A stretch of DNA of 64,000 nt, from contig RFPL01000005.1 of NCBI GenBank assembly GCA_009926135.1, positions 124,001-188,000 of the forward strand. The letters are read 5' to 3'. The notes under the pieces are model-generated. The model was given only the letters and a program-made list of their open reading frames with translations. It did no database searches and was not told where the DNA came from. This stretch comes from Sphingomonadaceae bacterium. Its GTDB lineage: Bacteria > Pseudomonadota > Alphaproteobacteria > Sphingomonadales > Sphingomonadaceae. Below are positions 19,218 to 28,515 of the stretch, piece after piece. The position numbers were made by a program, and so were the translations under genes. Within the stretch, counting starts at the first letter, position 1. Each line of letters opens with the position of its first letter.

Positions 19218-21065
19218 ATGATCAAGTTTTCCGCCAACCCAATCTACTCTGGTATTGCGGCTGTATCGCTCGCCCTGTTTGCAACGACGGCGCTGTCGGC
19301 GCAGACCGCCGCGCCCGCTGCTGCCGCAACATCGGCCAGCGAGGACGCGCGCCTGACCCAGTTCCTCGACGCCGAATTTGCCGAATATGTGAAGACCCAG
19401 CCGCAGCTGGCCACCCGCCTTGGCATCAAGGCCGGCGGCGACAAGTGGAACGACATCAGCGACAAGGCCGCCGATGCCCAGGTCGCCTGGCGCAAGGCCA
19501 GCGCCGCGCGCATGAAGGCACAGTTCGACCGCAGCAAGCTCTCCCCCGAAGGCCAGGTGAACTATGACATCTGGGCGCTGGAGGCGGAACGCGCAGCGCT
19601 GTCCAACAAGAACCGCATTTACCGCCCGCCGTTCTATTCGCGGCTCTATTCGGCGCACAGCCAGTTGCCGGACTTCCTGATCAACACCCACAACGTGGCC
19701 GATGTCACCGACCTCAAGAACTACATCGCCCGGCTGAACGGGATGCCGGCCGTGCTCGACCTCGCTCTCGCCCGCACCAAGGCAAGCGAAAAGGCCGGGA
19801 TCCGCGCGCCCAAGTTCCAGGTTGATACGATCATTTCCAGCAGCCAGCAGCTGACCAGCGGCGCGCCCTTCGGCGCCGGCCCGGACGCCGCACTGTGGGC
19901 CGATGTGAAGGCCAAGACCGCCGCGCTCGTCACTGCCGGCAAGCTGCCCCAGGCCGAGGCCGATGGCCTGCTGGCCAAGGCCAAAGCCGCGATCCTGAAC
20001 CTGAAGCCCGCTTATGGCCGGATCATCTCCTGGGCCAAGGCGGGCCTGGCGACCGCCCCCAGCGGAAAGGTCGGCGCGCTGACCCTGCCGGGCGGGCTGG
20101 ACTATTATGCCAACGAACTGAAGCTGGTCACCACGACCGACCTCACGGCTGACCAGATCCATGAAATCGGCCTCAAGGAAGTCGCCCGGATCGAGGCTGA
20201 GCAGGATGCCCTCGCCCGCCAGGCCGGCTTTGCCGACCGCAGCGCCTTCTATGCCGAGCGCAAGCGGCTCTACCCGCCCCAGCCCTTCACGGACGAGACC
20301 CGTGCCGAATACCTCAAGACGGCCAACGAATTCGTCCAGAAGACCCGCACCCTGTTGCCCGGTTATTTCGGCACGCTGCCGGCCTATGGCATCGAAGTGG
20401 TGCGCGAGCCGGCATTCTCCGAAGTGCCCGGCGGCGCGGCCCATGCCAGCCAGCCCAGCCCCGATGGCAAGCGTCCGGCGCGGACCTATGTCCATCTGGT
20501 CGGCACGCGCCCCGATCCGGCGGCGATGTACACCCTGATGTGCCACGAAGCCGTGCCCGGCCATAACACGCAGGGCGATATCCAGGTGCGCCAGCAGGGC
20601 GGGCCCAAGTTCCGTTCGGCCACCGGTTATGTCGCGTTCGGTGAAGGCTGGGGCCTCTATGCCGAGGCGGTGTGCAAGGAAATGGGCGCCTTCCCGGATA
20701 TCGCGGCCGATTTCATGCGGCTTGATGCCGAACTGTTCCGCGCCGCGCGGCTGGTGGTCGATACCGGCCTCCACGCCAAGGGCTGGACCGAGGACCAGGC
20801 GGTCACCTACATGAACACCACCGGCCGCCAGCCGATCGAACGCTCCCGCTCGGAAATCCGCCGCTACATCACCCTGCCGGGCCAGGCGACCGGCTACAAG
20901 ATCGGCATGCTCAAGATCATGGAACTGCGCGCCCGCGCCGAGAAGACTTTGGGGCCGAAGTTCGACCTCAAGGGCTTCCACGACCTGCTGATCGCATCCG
21001 GCTCGCAACCGCTGTCGATCCTGGAGCGCCGGGTGGATGAGTGGATCGCGAAGGCGGCGGGGTGA
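19218..21065 (+). CDS. DUF885 family exported metallopeptidase-like protein
   Basis: 615 residues with a signal peptide (hydrophobic core [18 protein letters not shown]). It is a full-length DUF885 protein, a family common in several copies in sphingomonads and related to gluzincin-type carboxypeptidases. The zinc motif variant HEAVPGH is at residues 443-449, followed by the [10 protein letters not shown] block with conserved Glu near 475, and by the [24 protein letters not shown] segment in two parts near 545-570. It is probably periplasmic and acts on peptides. The gene is divergent from rluE. A GAGGGA lies about 10 bases before the ATG. Confidence 0.88.
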   Translation: MIKFSANPIYSGIAAVSLALFATTALSAQTAAPAAAATSASEDARLTQFLDAEFAEYVKTQPQLATRLGIKAGGDKWNDISDKAADAQVAWRKASAARMKAQFDRSKLSPEGQVNYDIWALEAERAALSNKNRIYRPPFYSRLYSAHSQLPDFLINTHNVADVTDLKNYIARLNGMPAVLDLALARTKASEKAGIRAPKFQVDTIISSSQQLTSGAPFGAGPDAALWADVKAKTAALVTAGKLPQAEADGLLAKAKAAILNLKPAYGRIISWAKAGLATAPSGKVGALTLPGGLDYYANELKLVTTTDLTADQIHEIGLKEVARIEAEQDALARQAGFADRSAFYAERKRLYPPQPFTDETRAEYLKTANEFVQKTRTLLPGYFGTLPAYGIEVVREPAFSEVPGGAAHASQPSPDGKRPARTYVHLVGTRPDPAAMYTLMCHEAVPGHNTQGDIQVRQQGGPKFRSATGYVAFGEGWGLYAEAVCKEMGAFPDIAADFMRLDAELFRAARLVVDTGLHAKGWTEDQAVTYMNTTGRQPIERSRSEIRRYITLPGQATGYKIGMLKIMELRARAEKTLGPKFDLKGFHDLLIASGSQPLSILERRVDEWIAKAAG

Positions 21066-21084
21066 CGAACAGGCCTCCCGCCCC

Positions 21085-21918
21085 GTGACCCAGGCGACTG
21101 TCGGCGTATCAAACCAGTTCGAATATATCGACGGGCAGCTCCGCCCGTCGCAGGCCGCGCTGTTTGAGCACTACGCAGCGGCGAACGAGCAGGCCGTGCA
21201 CACCGGGCAGCCCGCGCTGGAACTGCCCTATGGCCCGCACGCGCGCCAGACGCTGGACCTGTTCCGGACGGCGGAGCGGCGACGCGCGGTCGTGGCCTAT
21301 TTCCACGCGGGCTATTGGCAATCGCGCGACAAGAGCGGCTTTCGCTTCCTGGCCCCACCGCTAACCGCCGATGGCTTTGACGTGGCGGTGATCAACTATC
21401 CGCTCAGCCCCGAACAGGGCGTGATGGAGATCGTCAACGCCGCCGCCGCCGCGCTCCCCGTGCTGGCCGAATTGACCGATAACGCCCCACTGATCCTGGT
21501 CGGCCACTCGGCCGGCGCGCAGATCGCGGTGGAATTGGCCATGGCAGCGGGGAGCCATGCTGCCGCGATCGCGGGCATTGTCTCGATCAGCGGCGTGTTT
21601 GACCTCGAACCACTGCTCGACACTACGGTCAACGCGAAGCTGGGCCTTGACCCGGCCACGGCCCGCGCCGCTTCCCCGGTCCACCGCGCCGCCCCGGGCG
21701 CGCCGCGCACCCTGTTCGCCGTCGGCGCCCTCGAAACCCGCGCCTTCCGCGACCAGACTACGCGCATGGCCGGGGCCTGGGCCGATGCCGGCAATCCGGC
21801 GAGCCAGCTTACCGTGCCTGACGCCGATCACTTCTCGATCCTGACAGAGCTCTGCCGCGAAGACGGAATGCTGCGCGCGGCGATCGGGGATTTCGATCGG
21901 CCGGCTTCGACCAGCTGA
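21085..21918 (+). CDS. alpha/beta hydrolase, kynurenine formamidase-like
   Basis: 277 residues if the GTG at 21085 is used; the frame extends back to 21037 into the end of the DUF885 gene, so the start is not secure. The oxyanion segment is [18 protein letters not shown], the nucleophile elbow [13 protein letters not shown] and the terminal His PDADHFSI, the layout of the arylformamidase/BNA7-like branch of the alpha/beta hydrolases. Such enzymes hydrolyse N-formylkynurenine or related esters and amides. No other kynurenine-pathway gene is nearby, so the exact substrate is open. Confidence 0.82.
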   Translation: MTQATVGVSNQFEYIDGQLRPSQAALFEHYAAANEQAVHTGQPALELPYGPHARQTLDLFRTAERRRAVVAYFHAGYWQSRDKSGFRFLAPPLTADGFDVAVINYPLSPEQGVMEIVNAAAAALPVLAELTDNAPLILVGHSAGAQIAVELAMAAGSHAAAIAGIVSISGVFDLEPLLDTTVNAKLGLDPATARAASPVHRAAPGAPRTLFAVGALETRAFRDQTTRMAGAWADAGNPASQLTVPDADHFSILTELCREDGMLRAAIGDFDRPASTS

Positions 21919-21936
21919 CGAGCGAGCCAGCTCGGT

Positions 21937-22803
21937 TCAGGCGGGCACGCCAGAGAGGAACCGCAGCACCTCGCTGGCAACGAAGTCCGGCCGCTCTTCC
22001 GGGATCCAGTGACCGCAATTGTCGGCAACCCCACCGCTGACATCGGCTGCCACGCGCGCCCAGCTTTCCAGCGCGGTCATGCCGCGGCCGCGGGTGGCCG
22101 GATCGCCGCCATAGATCAGCAGCGGCATGGCCAGCCGCTGGCCACTCTCGCGAAAGGCGGTGACGGCAGCGATGTCCTGCGGAACGGCGCGATAGTAATT
22201 GAAACCGGCGGTCATCGCGCCGGGCTGGCTATAGGCACGGACATATTCCGCCTGGGCTTCTTCCGAAATCGCCTCTGCGCTGGCCCCGGCAAAGCGGAAG
22301 AAGAAGCGCAAGTAGGTATCCTCGCGGCCCTGGGTCATTGCTTCGGGGAGGCCGGGCAAGGCATGGAAGCCGAAGTGCCAGCGGCCGTGGTGTTCGATCG
22401 GTCCGCCATCGCCCAGCACCGGCGCATCGAACACGGCCATGGCGCGGACCCGGTCAGGGAATTGCGCGGCGAGAAAGAAGGCGACCGGGCCGCCCCAGTC
22501 ATGCGCGACCACGCCGAACTGCTCATGCCCCAGCGCGGTCATCAGCTCGGCCATGTCCCTGGCGATGGCCGCCTTGTCGTAGCCTTCATCGGGCCGGGTC
22601 GAGTCTCCCAGACCGGTCAGGTCCGGCGCAATTACGCGATAGCCCGCTGCCGCCAGCAGCGGGATCACATCGCGCCACATGAACCAGGTCTGCGGCCAGC
22701 CGTGCAGCAACAGCAGCGGCGGACCATCAGCCGGACCGGCGCTCACGCAGTGCAAAGTGACGCGCGAGACGGCCACTTTGGCATGATCGAACCGTGCCGA
22801 CAT
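21937..22803 (-). CDS. alpha/beta hydrolase, epoxide hydrolase/dehalogenase-like
   Basis: 288 residues. HGWPQTWFMWRDVIPLL and VIAPDLTGLGDSTRP mark the epoxide hydrolase/haloalkane dehalogenase branch. The nucleophile is Asp in VVAHDWGGPVAFF (near residue 105), not Ser, and the catalytic His is in NCGHWIPEE near the C-terminus. Such Asp-nucleophile enzymes open epoxides or remove halogens through an ester intermediate. It is the last gene of a three-gene minus-strand cluster with a cupin dioxygenase (6 bp gap) and a TauD-type oxygenase, divergent from an AraC regulator, so a catabolic role is likely. Confidence 0.88.
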   Translation of the reverse strand: MSARFDHAKVAVSRVTLHCVSAGPADGPPLLLLHGWPQTWFMWRDVIPLLAAAGYRVIAPDLTGLGDSTRPDEGYDKAAIARDMAELMTALGHEQFGVVAHDWGGPVAFFLAAQFPDRVRAMAVFDAPVLGDGGPIEHHGRWHFGFHALPGLPEAMTQGREDTYLRFFFRFAGASAEAISEEAQAEYVRAYSQPGAMTAGFNYYRAVPQDIAAVTAFRESGQRLAMPLLIYGGDPATRGRGMTALESWARVAADVSGGVADNCGHWIPEERPDFVASEVLRFLSGVPA

Positions 22804-22809
22804 GGCGGC

Positions 22810-23295
22810 TCAGTTGCCCGATTGACTGGTAACATCGACCGGCTGAATCCCGGCGGTGGCGCAGTAATCGGCATAGCGCTTCAACATGGTGCGCCAGTTC
22901 TCGACGGCAATGATATTGTCATTCTCATCGAGCAGGTTCCAGTCCCCGACAATGATGTTGAGCGCGATCACCTCGGCTTCGGGCAAAGCGACCGGGGTGT
23001 GGGACGAGGCAGCAGTTTCGAACACCATGCTGCCTGGTCCAGCCACCCAGTCATGCTCCAGATACCGCCAGCGCCCGGCCACCGTGTAGACGTGGACCGT
23101 GCCGGCATGATGGTGCTTGGGCAGTGCCATGCCCGCCGGCAGCTTGAGCAGCGTGGTCCATTCGCCGTTGATCGGGTTGATCTTGATCAGCTTGAGGAAC
23201 ACCTCCTCCGAATAGGGCGTGAAGGGGATCCACGGCAGGGCATCGACGTCGACCAAGGCGGTCCCGACGCTGTCGGCAAAGAAGGTCACTGGCAT
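22810..23295 (-). CDS. cupin-domain protein, 2,4'-dihydroxyacetophenone dioxygenase-like
   Basis: 161 residues of a single cupin fold. LPAGMALPKHHHAGTVHVY supplies the metal-binding His cluster near residues 62-69, and FETAASSHTPV supplies the second-motif His near 98. The pattern resembles the dioxygenase that cleaves the C-C bond of 2,4'-dihydroxyacetophenone, and ChrR-type cupins. The enzyme would be cytoplasmic and iron dependent. It lies between the TauD-type oxygenase and the Asp-nucleophile hydrolase on the same strand. The true substrate is not known. Confidence 0.78.
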   Translation of the reverse strand: MPVTFFADSVGTALVDVDALPWIPFTPYSEEVFLKLIKINPINGEWTTLLKLPAGMALPKHHHAGTVHVYTVAGRWRYLEHDWVAGPGSMVFETAASSHTPVALPEAEVIALNIIVGDWNLLDENDNIIAVENWRTMLKRYADYCATAGIQPVDVTSQSGN

Positions 23296-23331
23296 TCTCC
23301 CGGTTGTCTTGTTTTCAAGTCAGGTCGCTGA

Positions 23332-24180
23332 TCAGAACGGACGATCGCCGATGATCGTCGCGCGGTTCATCCGGCGCACGCAGGGCGCATAGTCCATCAC
23401 GGCATAATGCTGGGTGCAGCGGTTATCCCAGATCGCCACGCTGTTCGGCGTCCAGCGCCACCGCACTTGATATTCGGGGATCGCCGCCTGGCTGGTCAGG
23501 TAACGCAGCAGTTCGCCCGAACCGTTGGTGAAGTCCTGCCCAACCCGTACCCGGCTGGCGGTGTGATAGTTGGTGAAGTGGGTAGTGAAGCCGTTGACGA
23601 ACAACGACTTGTTGCCGGTGACCGGATGGGTTCGCACCACCGGGTGCTCCGGATCCGGGTAGCGGGCCTTCATCGCCAGCCGGTCGTCGATCGGCTTGGC
23701 GGCCATGAAGCTGGCTTCCATCGAATGGCGCGCGCGCAGGTCGACAATGTCTTCCTTCACCCGGTCAGGCAGGCGGTCGTAGGCCAGTTCCATATTGGCC
23801 CACATGGTGTCGCCCCCCACCGGCGGGCATTCGACGCAGCGCAGCACGGCGCCCATCGGCGGAACCTCGCGCCAGGTGGCATCGTTGTGCCAGGCGTTCT
23901 CATACCGCTCTGGGGGGCTTTCCGGGCTCTTCCAGATGTGGATGATACCCGGCTCACTATCGGCGCTGTTGGCCAGCGGATGGTCCTCCAACTCGCCGAA
24001 CTGGCGGGCGACGCCGGCGTGCTCGGCATCGGTCATGTCCTGATTGCGGACAAACAGCACCTTGTGCTTCAGCAGTAGCGCGTTGATCTCACCCGCCAGG
24101 TCAGCGTTGGTCGCCACCTCGGCCAGGCGGATATCCTGAATTTCCGCGCCAAGCGCGCAGGTCAGCGGTTCGATTTTCAT
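23332..24180 (-). CDS. TauD/TfdA-family Fe(II)/2-oxoglutarate dioxygenase
   Basis: 282 residues. The facial-triad motif HxD is in ENAWHNDATWREVPP (near residue 100), the distal His in CTQHYAVMDY (near 263), and the 2-oxoglutarate-binding Arg in the C-terminal RRMNRATI. ARHSMEA and THPVTGNKSLFVNGF are typical family blocks. The enzyme should hydroxylate a small carboxylate, sulfonate or aryloxy compound using 2-oxoglutarate. It is the first gene of the cluster and is divergent from an AraC regulator across a 108-bp region with tandem operator-like sites. Confidence 0.9.
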   Translation of the reverse strand: MKIEPLTCALGAEIQDIRLAEVATNADLAGEINALLLKHKVLFVRNQDMTDAEHAGVARQFGELEDHPLANSADSEPGIIHIWKSPESPPERYENAWHNDATWREVPPMGAVLRCVECPPVGGDTMWANMELAYDRLPDRVKEDIVDLRARHSMEASFMAAKPIDDRLAMKARYPDPEHPVVRTHPVTGNKSLFVNGFTTHFTNYHTASRVRVGQDFTNGSGELLRYLTSQAAIPEYQVRWRWTPNSVAIWDNRCTQHYAVMDYAPCVRRMNRATIIGDRPF

Positions 24181-24243
24181 GTGGCCTCTCCCAAGCCTTC
24201 GTTCTCTTGGGCACCCTGCTACACCCCGCCGCGAGTCCGATTG

Positions 24244-24280
24244 CTATCATTTGGTGACAAACAATAGATAGTTTGCGACA
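24244..24280. promoter_or_regulatory. candidate AraC-type tandem operator between tauD-like and araC-like genes
   Basis: TTGGTGACA (24251-24259) and TTTGCGACA (24272-24280) form a direct repeat matching at 7 of 9 positions with start-to-start spacing of 21 bp, two helical turns, as AraC-family proteins prefer. An inverted CTATC (24244-24248) / GATAG (24267-24271) pair is interleaved. The site lies in the divergent promoter region. Assignment to the adjacent AraC regulator is inference. Confidence 0.45.
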
Positions 24281-24288
24281 TTTCCGTC

Positions 24289-25278
24289 ATGTCCACCCAG
24301 GTTCGCGCCACTGCCCTGCTCGATCTGCCCGCCGTCGTGCTGGAGGCTGGCGGCGATCCCTATCCGGCCCTGCGCAAGGCGGGGATCGATCCGGCAGTCC
24401 TGGCGCGGGCCGACCTGACGATCCCGGCCGAGACGGTCGCCTGGCTCCTCGATGGCCTCGCCGAACGGCACGCCATCCCTGACCTTGGCCTGCGCCTTGC
24501 CGCCCGCCGCCGGCTCGCCAATATGGGCGTGGCCGGGCTGGTGCTGGGCCAGCAGCCGACGGTGCGCGCGGCGCTGGCGATGGTTGAGCGTTACCGCCAC
24601 CTGATGAGCGATTCACTCAGCCTCCACCTGACCGAGATCGACGGGACCGCCACGGCCATGCTGGGCCTGGCGATCGGCAACGCCGCGCCGCAGCGCCAGT
24701 CGCGCGAGCTGGGGCTGGCCGCCTTCGTCCACCTGTTCCGGCTGTTGCTGGGCGAACAATGGGACCCTGCGGCGGTGCACTTCACGCATTCGCCGCCGCG
24801 CGGAGCCACGCTGCACCGCCGCTTCTTTGGCTGCACGGTCGAATTCGATGCGGTGTTCGACGGGTTCGAATTTCCCGCCGCCGATCTGGACCGGGTCAAT
24901 CCTGGTGCTGATGCCGCGCTGGGCAGCTATGCCGCCGCCTTGCTTGATGCCCTGCCAGCGCAGCAGACAGGTGCGGTGGTGACGACCGTCACCCGGCTGA
25001 TCCACACGTTGCTGCCGATGGGCGGCGCCTCGCTGGCCAATGTCGCCCGCGCGCTGGGCCGCAACCCGCGGACTCTGCAACGCGAGCTTGCCGCCGCGGG
25101 TCACGATTTCCGCGACCTCCTGGCCGAAGCCCGCGACACTCTTGCCGCTACCCTGCTACGCGATCCGGCGCTGACCATCGATGCCGTCGCCACTCGCCTC
25201 GGCTACGCTTCCAGCACCGCCTTCATCCGCGCTTATCGCACGCGGCAAGGGATTACGCCCGGGCAAATGCGGGGCTAG
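24289..25278 (+). CDS. AraC-family transcriptional regulator with arabinose-bd type N-terminus
   Basis: 329 residues. The N-terminal 200 residues match the Arabinose_bd-type sensor domain of OruR/ArgR-like AraC proteins (IPDLGLRLAARRRLANMG; SDSLSLHLTEIDG). The C-terminal AraC DNA-binding domain (about 240-329) has two helix-turn-helices: SLANVARALGRNPRTLQREL and IDAVATRLGYASSTAFIRAY ending ITPGQMRG. It is divergent from the hydrolase-cupin-TauD cluster and probably activates it in response to a substrate. It ends tail-to-tail against trmL with a 4-bp CTAG overlap. Confidence 0.9.
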   Translation: MSTQVRATALLDLPAVVLEAGGDPYPALRKAGIDPAVLARADLTIPAETVAWLLDGLAERHAIPDLGLRLAARRRLANMGVAGLVLGQQPTVRAALAMVERYRHLMSDSLSLHLTEIDGTATAMLGLAIGNAAPQRQSRELGLAAFVHLFRLLLGEQWDPAAVHFTHSPPRGATLHRRFFGCTVEFDAVFDGFEFPAADLDRVNPGADAALGSYAAALLDALPAQQTGAVVTTVTRLIHTLLPMGGASLANVARALGRNPRTLQRELAAAGHDFRDLLAEARDTLAATLLRDPALTIDAVATRLGYASSTAFIRAYRTRQGITPGQMRG

Positions 25279-25730
25279 CCCAGCGGCAACCCGCCGGTCT
25301 GCCGCAGCGCCTCGCCCAGCGCCAAGGCTGCCGAGGTCGCCAGGTTCAGCGAGCGCACTTCGGCGCGCATCGGCAGGCGGACGCGTTCGTGCGCGGCCGC
25401 GACTACCCCGGGCGGCACGCCGGCACTCTCCTTGCCGAACAGCAGCACGTCGTCCGCTTGGTAAGCGAAGGTATAGGCATTCTGGTCGGTCTTGGTCGAG
25501 AACAGCACCAGGCGGCTCTGCCCCAGCGTTTCCTGGAATGCGGCAAAACTGGCATGGCGGGTGACCGAGACGTGATCGATATAGTCCATCGCGGCACGGC
25601 GAACGCGGCGGTCATCCCAGGGGAAACCGAGCGGCTCGATCAGGTCGATGGCCGCGCCCAGGCAAGCGCCCAGCCGCATTACCGCGCCGACGTTGCCGGC
25701 AATCTCTGGTTCGAACAGGGCAATCCGCAT
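25275..25730 (-). CDS. trmL: tRNA (cytidine/uridine-34 2'-O)-methyltransferase
   Basis: 151 residues, the minimal SPOUT enzyme that methylates the ribose at the wobble position of leucine tRNAs. The family motifs are all present: PEIAGNVGAVMRLGACLGA (residues 8-26), VLLFGKESAGVPP (near 95) and the knot motif RSLNLATSAALALGEALRQ (near 125). Its stop overlaps the araC-like stop by 4 bp on the opposite strand. galU lies 21 bp upstream on the same strand, so it may be cotranscribed with it. Confidence 0.92.
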   Translation of the reverse strand: MRIALFEPEIAGNVGAVMRLGACLGAAIDLIEPLGFPWDDRRVRRAAMDYIDHVSVTRHASFAAFQETLGQSRLVLFSTKTDQNAYTFAYQADDVLLFGKESAGVPPGVVAAAHERVRLPMRAEVRSLNLATSAALALGEALRQTGGLPLG

Positions 25731-25751
25731 CGCGGGTAGATGGCGCAGTTT

Positions 25752-26651
25752 CTAGCCTTGCGCCAGCAGCCGCTTTGCCATGGCGCGCACTTCGTCGGCC
25801 ATGTCCTCGCGCTCCAGCGCCAGGGCCAGCGTCGCTTCGACGAAGCCGGTCTTGCTGCCGCAATCGAACCGCCGGCCGGCAAAGGTCACGGCGTGGAACG
25901 GCTGCTGGCCGATCATCTGCGCCATGGCGTCGGTCAGCTGGATTTCCCCGCCGGCCCCGGCCGCCTGCCCTTCGAGCACGCGCATCACATCGGGCTGGAG
26001 GATGTAGCGGCCCGAAATGATCAGGTTGCTGGGGGCATCTGCCCGCTGCGGCTTTTCAACCAGGCCGGTGACTTCGGTCACATGGTCGCTGACCTTCGCG
26101 CCGGGGGCGATCACCCCATAGGAGGACACCTCGTCCTCCGGCACTTCGAGCACCGAGATCAGGTTGCCACCGTGTTCGTTATAGGCCTCGACCATCTGCT
26201 TCATGCAGCCGGTGGAGCCCTGGTGCGCGATCATCAGTTCATCCGGCAGGAAGATCGCGAAGGGTTCGTCCCCCACGATTGCGCGGGCGCACCAGATCGC
26301 ATGGCCCAGTCCCAGCGGCACCTGCTGGCGCACGGCGACGAGGTTGCCCGGCTGGATCCGCGTCGGCTCAAGCACTTCGAGCGACTTGTGGCGATCGGCC
26401 ATGGTGGTTTCCAGCTCGAACGCCATGTCGAAATGTTCGACAATCGCGGTCTTGCCCCGGCCGGTCACGAAGATCAGCTGCTCGATCCCGGCCTCGCGCG
26501 CCTCGTCCACCGCATACTGGATCAGCGGGCGGTCGATGATCGGCAGCATCTCCTTGGGGATCGCCTTGGTCGCTGGCAGGAACCTGGTGCCAAGTCCCGC
26601 CACGGGAAAGACGGCTTTCTTGATCGGCTTGCGGGGCGCGGCGGTCGTCAT
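25752..26651 (-). CDS. galU: UTP-glucose-1-phosphate uridylyltransferase
   Basis: 299 residues from the ATG at 26651, just before the nucleotide-binding motif KAVFPVAGLGTRFLPATKAI. The upstream in-frame extension is not supported. The enzyme makes UDP-glucose from UTP and glucose-1-phosphate. KEMLPIIDRPLIQYAVDEA, GLGHAIWCARAIVGDEPF and GVIAPG with VTGLVEKP are classic GalU blocks. UDP-glucose would feed the exopolysaccharide locus further along the window as well as envelope glycans. The gene is divergent from murA across 138 bp. Confidence 0.94.
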   Translation of the reverse strand: MTTAAPRKPIKKAVFPVAGLGTRFLPATKAIPKEMLPIIDRPLIQYAVDEAREAGIEQLIFVTGRGKTAIVEHFDMAFELETTMADRHKSLEVLEPTRIQPGNLVAVRQQVPLGLGHAIWCARAIVGDEPFAIFLPDELMIAHQGSTGCMKQMVEAYNEHGGNLISVLEVPEDEVSSYGVIAPGAKVSDHVTEVTGLVEKPQRADAPSNLIISGRYILQPDVMRVLEGQAAGAGGEIQLTDAMAQMIGQQPFHAVTFAGRRFDCGSKTGFVEATLALALEREDMADEVRAMAKRLLAQG

Positions 26652-26789
26652 GGGGCGGCGTTTACCTTGTTGATGTTGCAGCGGGGTTAAGGCGCGGGCA
26701 GTCTGGTTGGCAACACGATTGTGCCCACGGTTGTGCATAGCATTGCAGGGCGCTTGCCGGTTCCCGCAATCCCGCTAAATCAGGCAGTC

Positions 26790-28073
26790 ATGGACAAGAT
26801 CATCATTCAGGGCGGCAAGCGCCTGTCCGGCACCATCCCGATCTCGGGCGCCAAGAACTCCGCCCTGACGCTGCTGCCCTGCGCGCTGCTGACCGACGAG
26901 CCGCTGACGCTGCGCAACCTGCCGCGACTGGCGGATATCGACGGGTTCCAGCACCTGCTTAACCAGTTCGGCATTTCGACCACGATTGCCGGCAGCCGGC
27001 CAGAGGATTTCGGCCGGGTGATGACCCTGGCGGCCACGCGGATCACCTCGTCCGTCGCGCCCTATGAACTGGTCCGCAAGATGCGCGCCTCGATCCTGGT
27101 GCTGGGGCCGATGCTGGCCCGGATGGGCGAGGCGACCGTCTCGCTGCCCGGCGGCTGCGCGATCGGCAACCGCCCGATCGACCTGCACCTGAAAGTGTTG
27201 GAAGCACTGGGCGCGACGATCGAGTTGGCGGCAGGCTATGTCCGCGCGATTGCGCCCGATGGCGGCCTTCCCGGCGGGCGTTATGCCTTCCCGGTCGTGT
27301 CAGTGGGCGCGACCGAGAATGCGCTGATGGCCGCCGTGCTGTGCAAGGGCAAGAGCGTGCTGCACAACGCCGCGCGGGAGCCCGAGATTGTCGACCTGTG
27401 CAAGCTGCTGGTCGCAATGGGCGCGCAGATCGAAGGGATCGGGACCAGCGACCTGACCATTCACGGCGTGCCGCGGCTCCACGGCGCAACCTACCGCGTG
27501 ATGAGCGACCGGATCGAAGCCGGCTCCTATGCCTGCGCGGCGGCGATCACCGGGGGCGAAGTGTTCCTCAAGCACGCCGTTGCCGACGAGATGGACGCGA
27601 CGCTGCAGGCACTGCGCGACGCCGGGGTTCATGTCGAACCGCGCGATGACGGGATCCAGGTCTGGCGCGACGGGCCGATGAAGGCCGTTACGCTGTCGAC
27701 CGCCCCCTATCCGGGCTTTGCCACCGACATGCAGGCCCAGTTGATGGCCATGCTGTGCCTGGCCGAAGGATCATCGGTGCTGACCGAAACGATCTTCGAG
27801 AACCGCTACATGCACGTGCCCGAACTCAACCGGATGGGCGCGCATATCGAAACCAAGGGCCGCACCGCGATCGTCCACGGCGTGCCGAGGCTGACGGGCG
27901 CGGAAGTTATGGCGACCGACCTGCGCGCCTCGATGAGCCTGGTGATCGCCGGCCTTGCGGCCGAAGGCGAAACCCAGGTCCACCGGCTCTACCACCTCGA
28001 CCGCGGGTATGAGCGGCTGGAAGAGAAACTGGCGCTGGTCGGCGCGGCAATCGAACGGGTCGGCGGGGACTGA
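26790..28073 (+). CDS. murA: UDP-N-acetylglucosamine 1-carboxyvinyltransferase
   Basis: 427 residues from the ATG at 26790 ([19 protein letters not shown]). It catalyses the first committed step of peptidoglycan synthesis, the transfer of enolpyruvate from PEP to UDP-GlcNAc. The substrate loop [13 protein letters not shown], the active-site Cys in [16 protein letters not shown] (about residue 117) and the late blocks FATDMQAQ and [17 protein letters not shown] are present. The catalytic residue is Cys, so this is the fosfomycin-sensitive form in principle. The start is set by homology, because no strong Shine-Dalgarno is seen and the frame is open upstream. Confidence 0.95.
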   Translation: MDKIIIQGGKRLSGTIPISGAKNSALTLLPCALLTDEPLTLRNLPRLADIDGFQHLLNQFGISTTIAGSRPEDFGRVMTLAATRITSSVAPYELVRKMRASILVLGPMLARMGEATVSLPGGCAIGNRPIDLHLKVLEALGATIELAAGYVRAIAPDGGLPGGRYAFPVVSVGATENALMAAVLCKGKSVLHNAAREPEIVDLCKLLVAMGAQIEGIGTSDLTIHGVPRLHGATYRVMSDRIEAGSYACAAAITGGEVFLKHAVADEMDATLQALRDAGVHVEPRDDGIQVWRDGPMKAVTLSTAPYPGFATDMQAQLMAMLCLAEGSSVLTETIFENRYMHVPELNRMGAHIETKGRTAIVHGVPRLTGAEVMATDLRASMSLVIAGLAAEGETQVHRLYHLDRGYERLEEKLALVGAAIERVGGD

Positions 28074-28143
28074 CTTGAACCCGGGAACCGGTCGGTACCA
28101 TATCCCTTAGGCAGGGGGCACACTCGCAGAAGGAGCCCATGCC

Positions 28144-28389
28144 ATGCTGCTCAAACTCGCCTTCGCCAGCGCCGTTGGCTACGCACTCTATCGCTACGCC
28201 AACCGGACCGCCGAACCTGCCTCACCCGCCGCCTTCGCCGATGGCGAAGCCACTCCGGGCTTCGCGCCCGTTCGCAACGCTGGCCCCGATGCGATGGCCA
28301 GCGACCCCAAGAAGTGGGACAAGGTCGACGAGGCCAGCGACGAAAGCTTCCCGGCCAGCGATCCGCCGTCGGCCGGCAAGTTCACCTGA
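28144..28389 (+). CDS. small protein with C-terminal DEASDESFPASDPPS motif
   Basis: 81 residues. The start at 28144 is chosen over the ATG at 28139 because AAGGAG (28130-28135) stands eight bases before 28144 but only three before 28139. A short hydrophobic N-terminus (MLLKLAFASAVGYALYRYA) could be a membrane anchor. The C-terminus WDKVDEASDESFPASDPPS is a motif I know from many short uncharacterised proteobacterial proteins. Function unknown. Confidence 0.75.
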   Translation: MLLKLAFASAVGYALYRYANRTAEPASPAAFADGEATPGFAPVRNAGPDAMASDPKKWDKVDEASDESFPASDPPSAGKFT

Positions 28390-28402
28390 GGCTACTTGAC
28401 CT

Positions 28403-28446
28403 CGCCCCGGTGCCGTTGCATTTCCTGCGGCATCGGGGCGATGCAA
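28403..28446 (+). terminator. strong inverted repeat after the small-protein gene, with alternative pairing
   Basis: CGCCCCGGTGCCG (28403-28415) pairs with CGGCATCGGGGCG (28428-28440) with a single G-T exception, a 13-bp stem with a 12-base loop, 13 bp after the stop codon. The loop begins TTGCAT (28416-28421), which is complementary to ATGCAA right after the stem (28441-28446), so a second mutually exclusive hairpin is possible. There is no T-run. It may end transcription weakly or act as a switch ahead of chrA. Nothing else is seen in the gap 28390-28515. Confidence 0.45.
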
Positions 28447-28515
28447 CCTCCCGGTCAGGCGTCAGTCCGCCCAAGCGTTGCCTGAATTGCGTCGTCTCCT
28501 GGCGATGCGATAGGC

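Noticed and set aside
18531..21008. 825-codon extension of rluE through the antisense of the DUF885 gene
   Set aside because: The RluE family starts at the ATG at 19076; the extension lies opposite a gene with signal peptide and zinc motif.
28403..28446. H-type pseudoknot at the inverted repeat before chrA
   Set aside because: The connecting loops would be zero bases long while spanning a 13-bp stem, which is not geometrically possible; only alternative pairing is kept.
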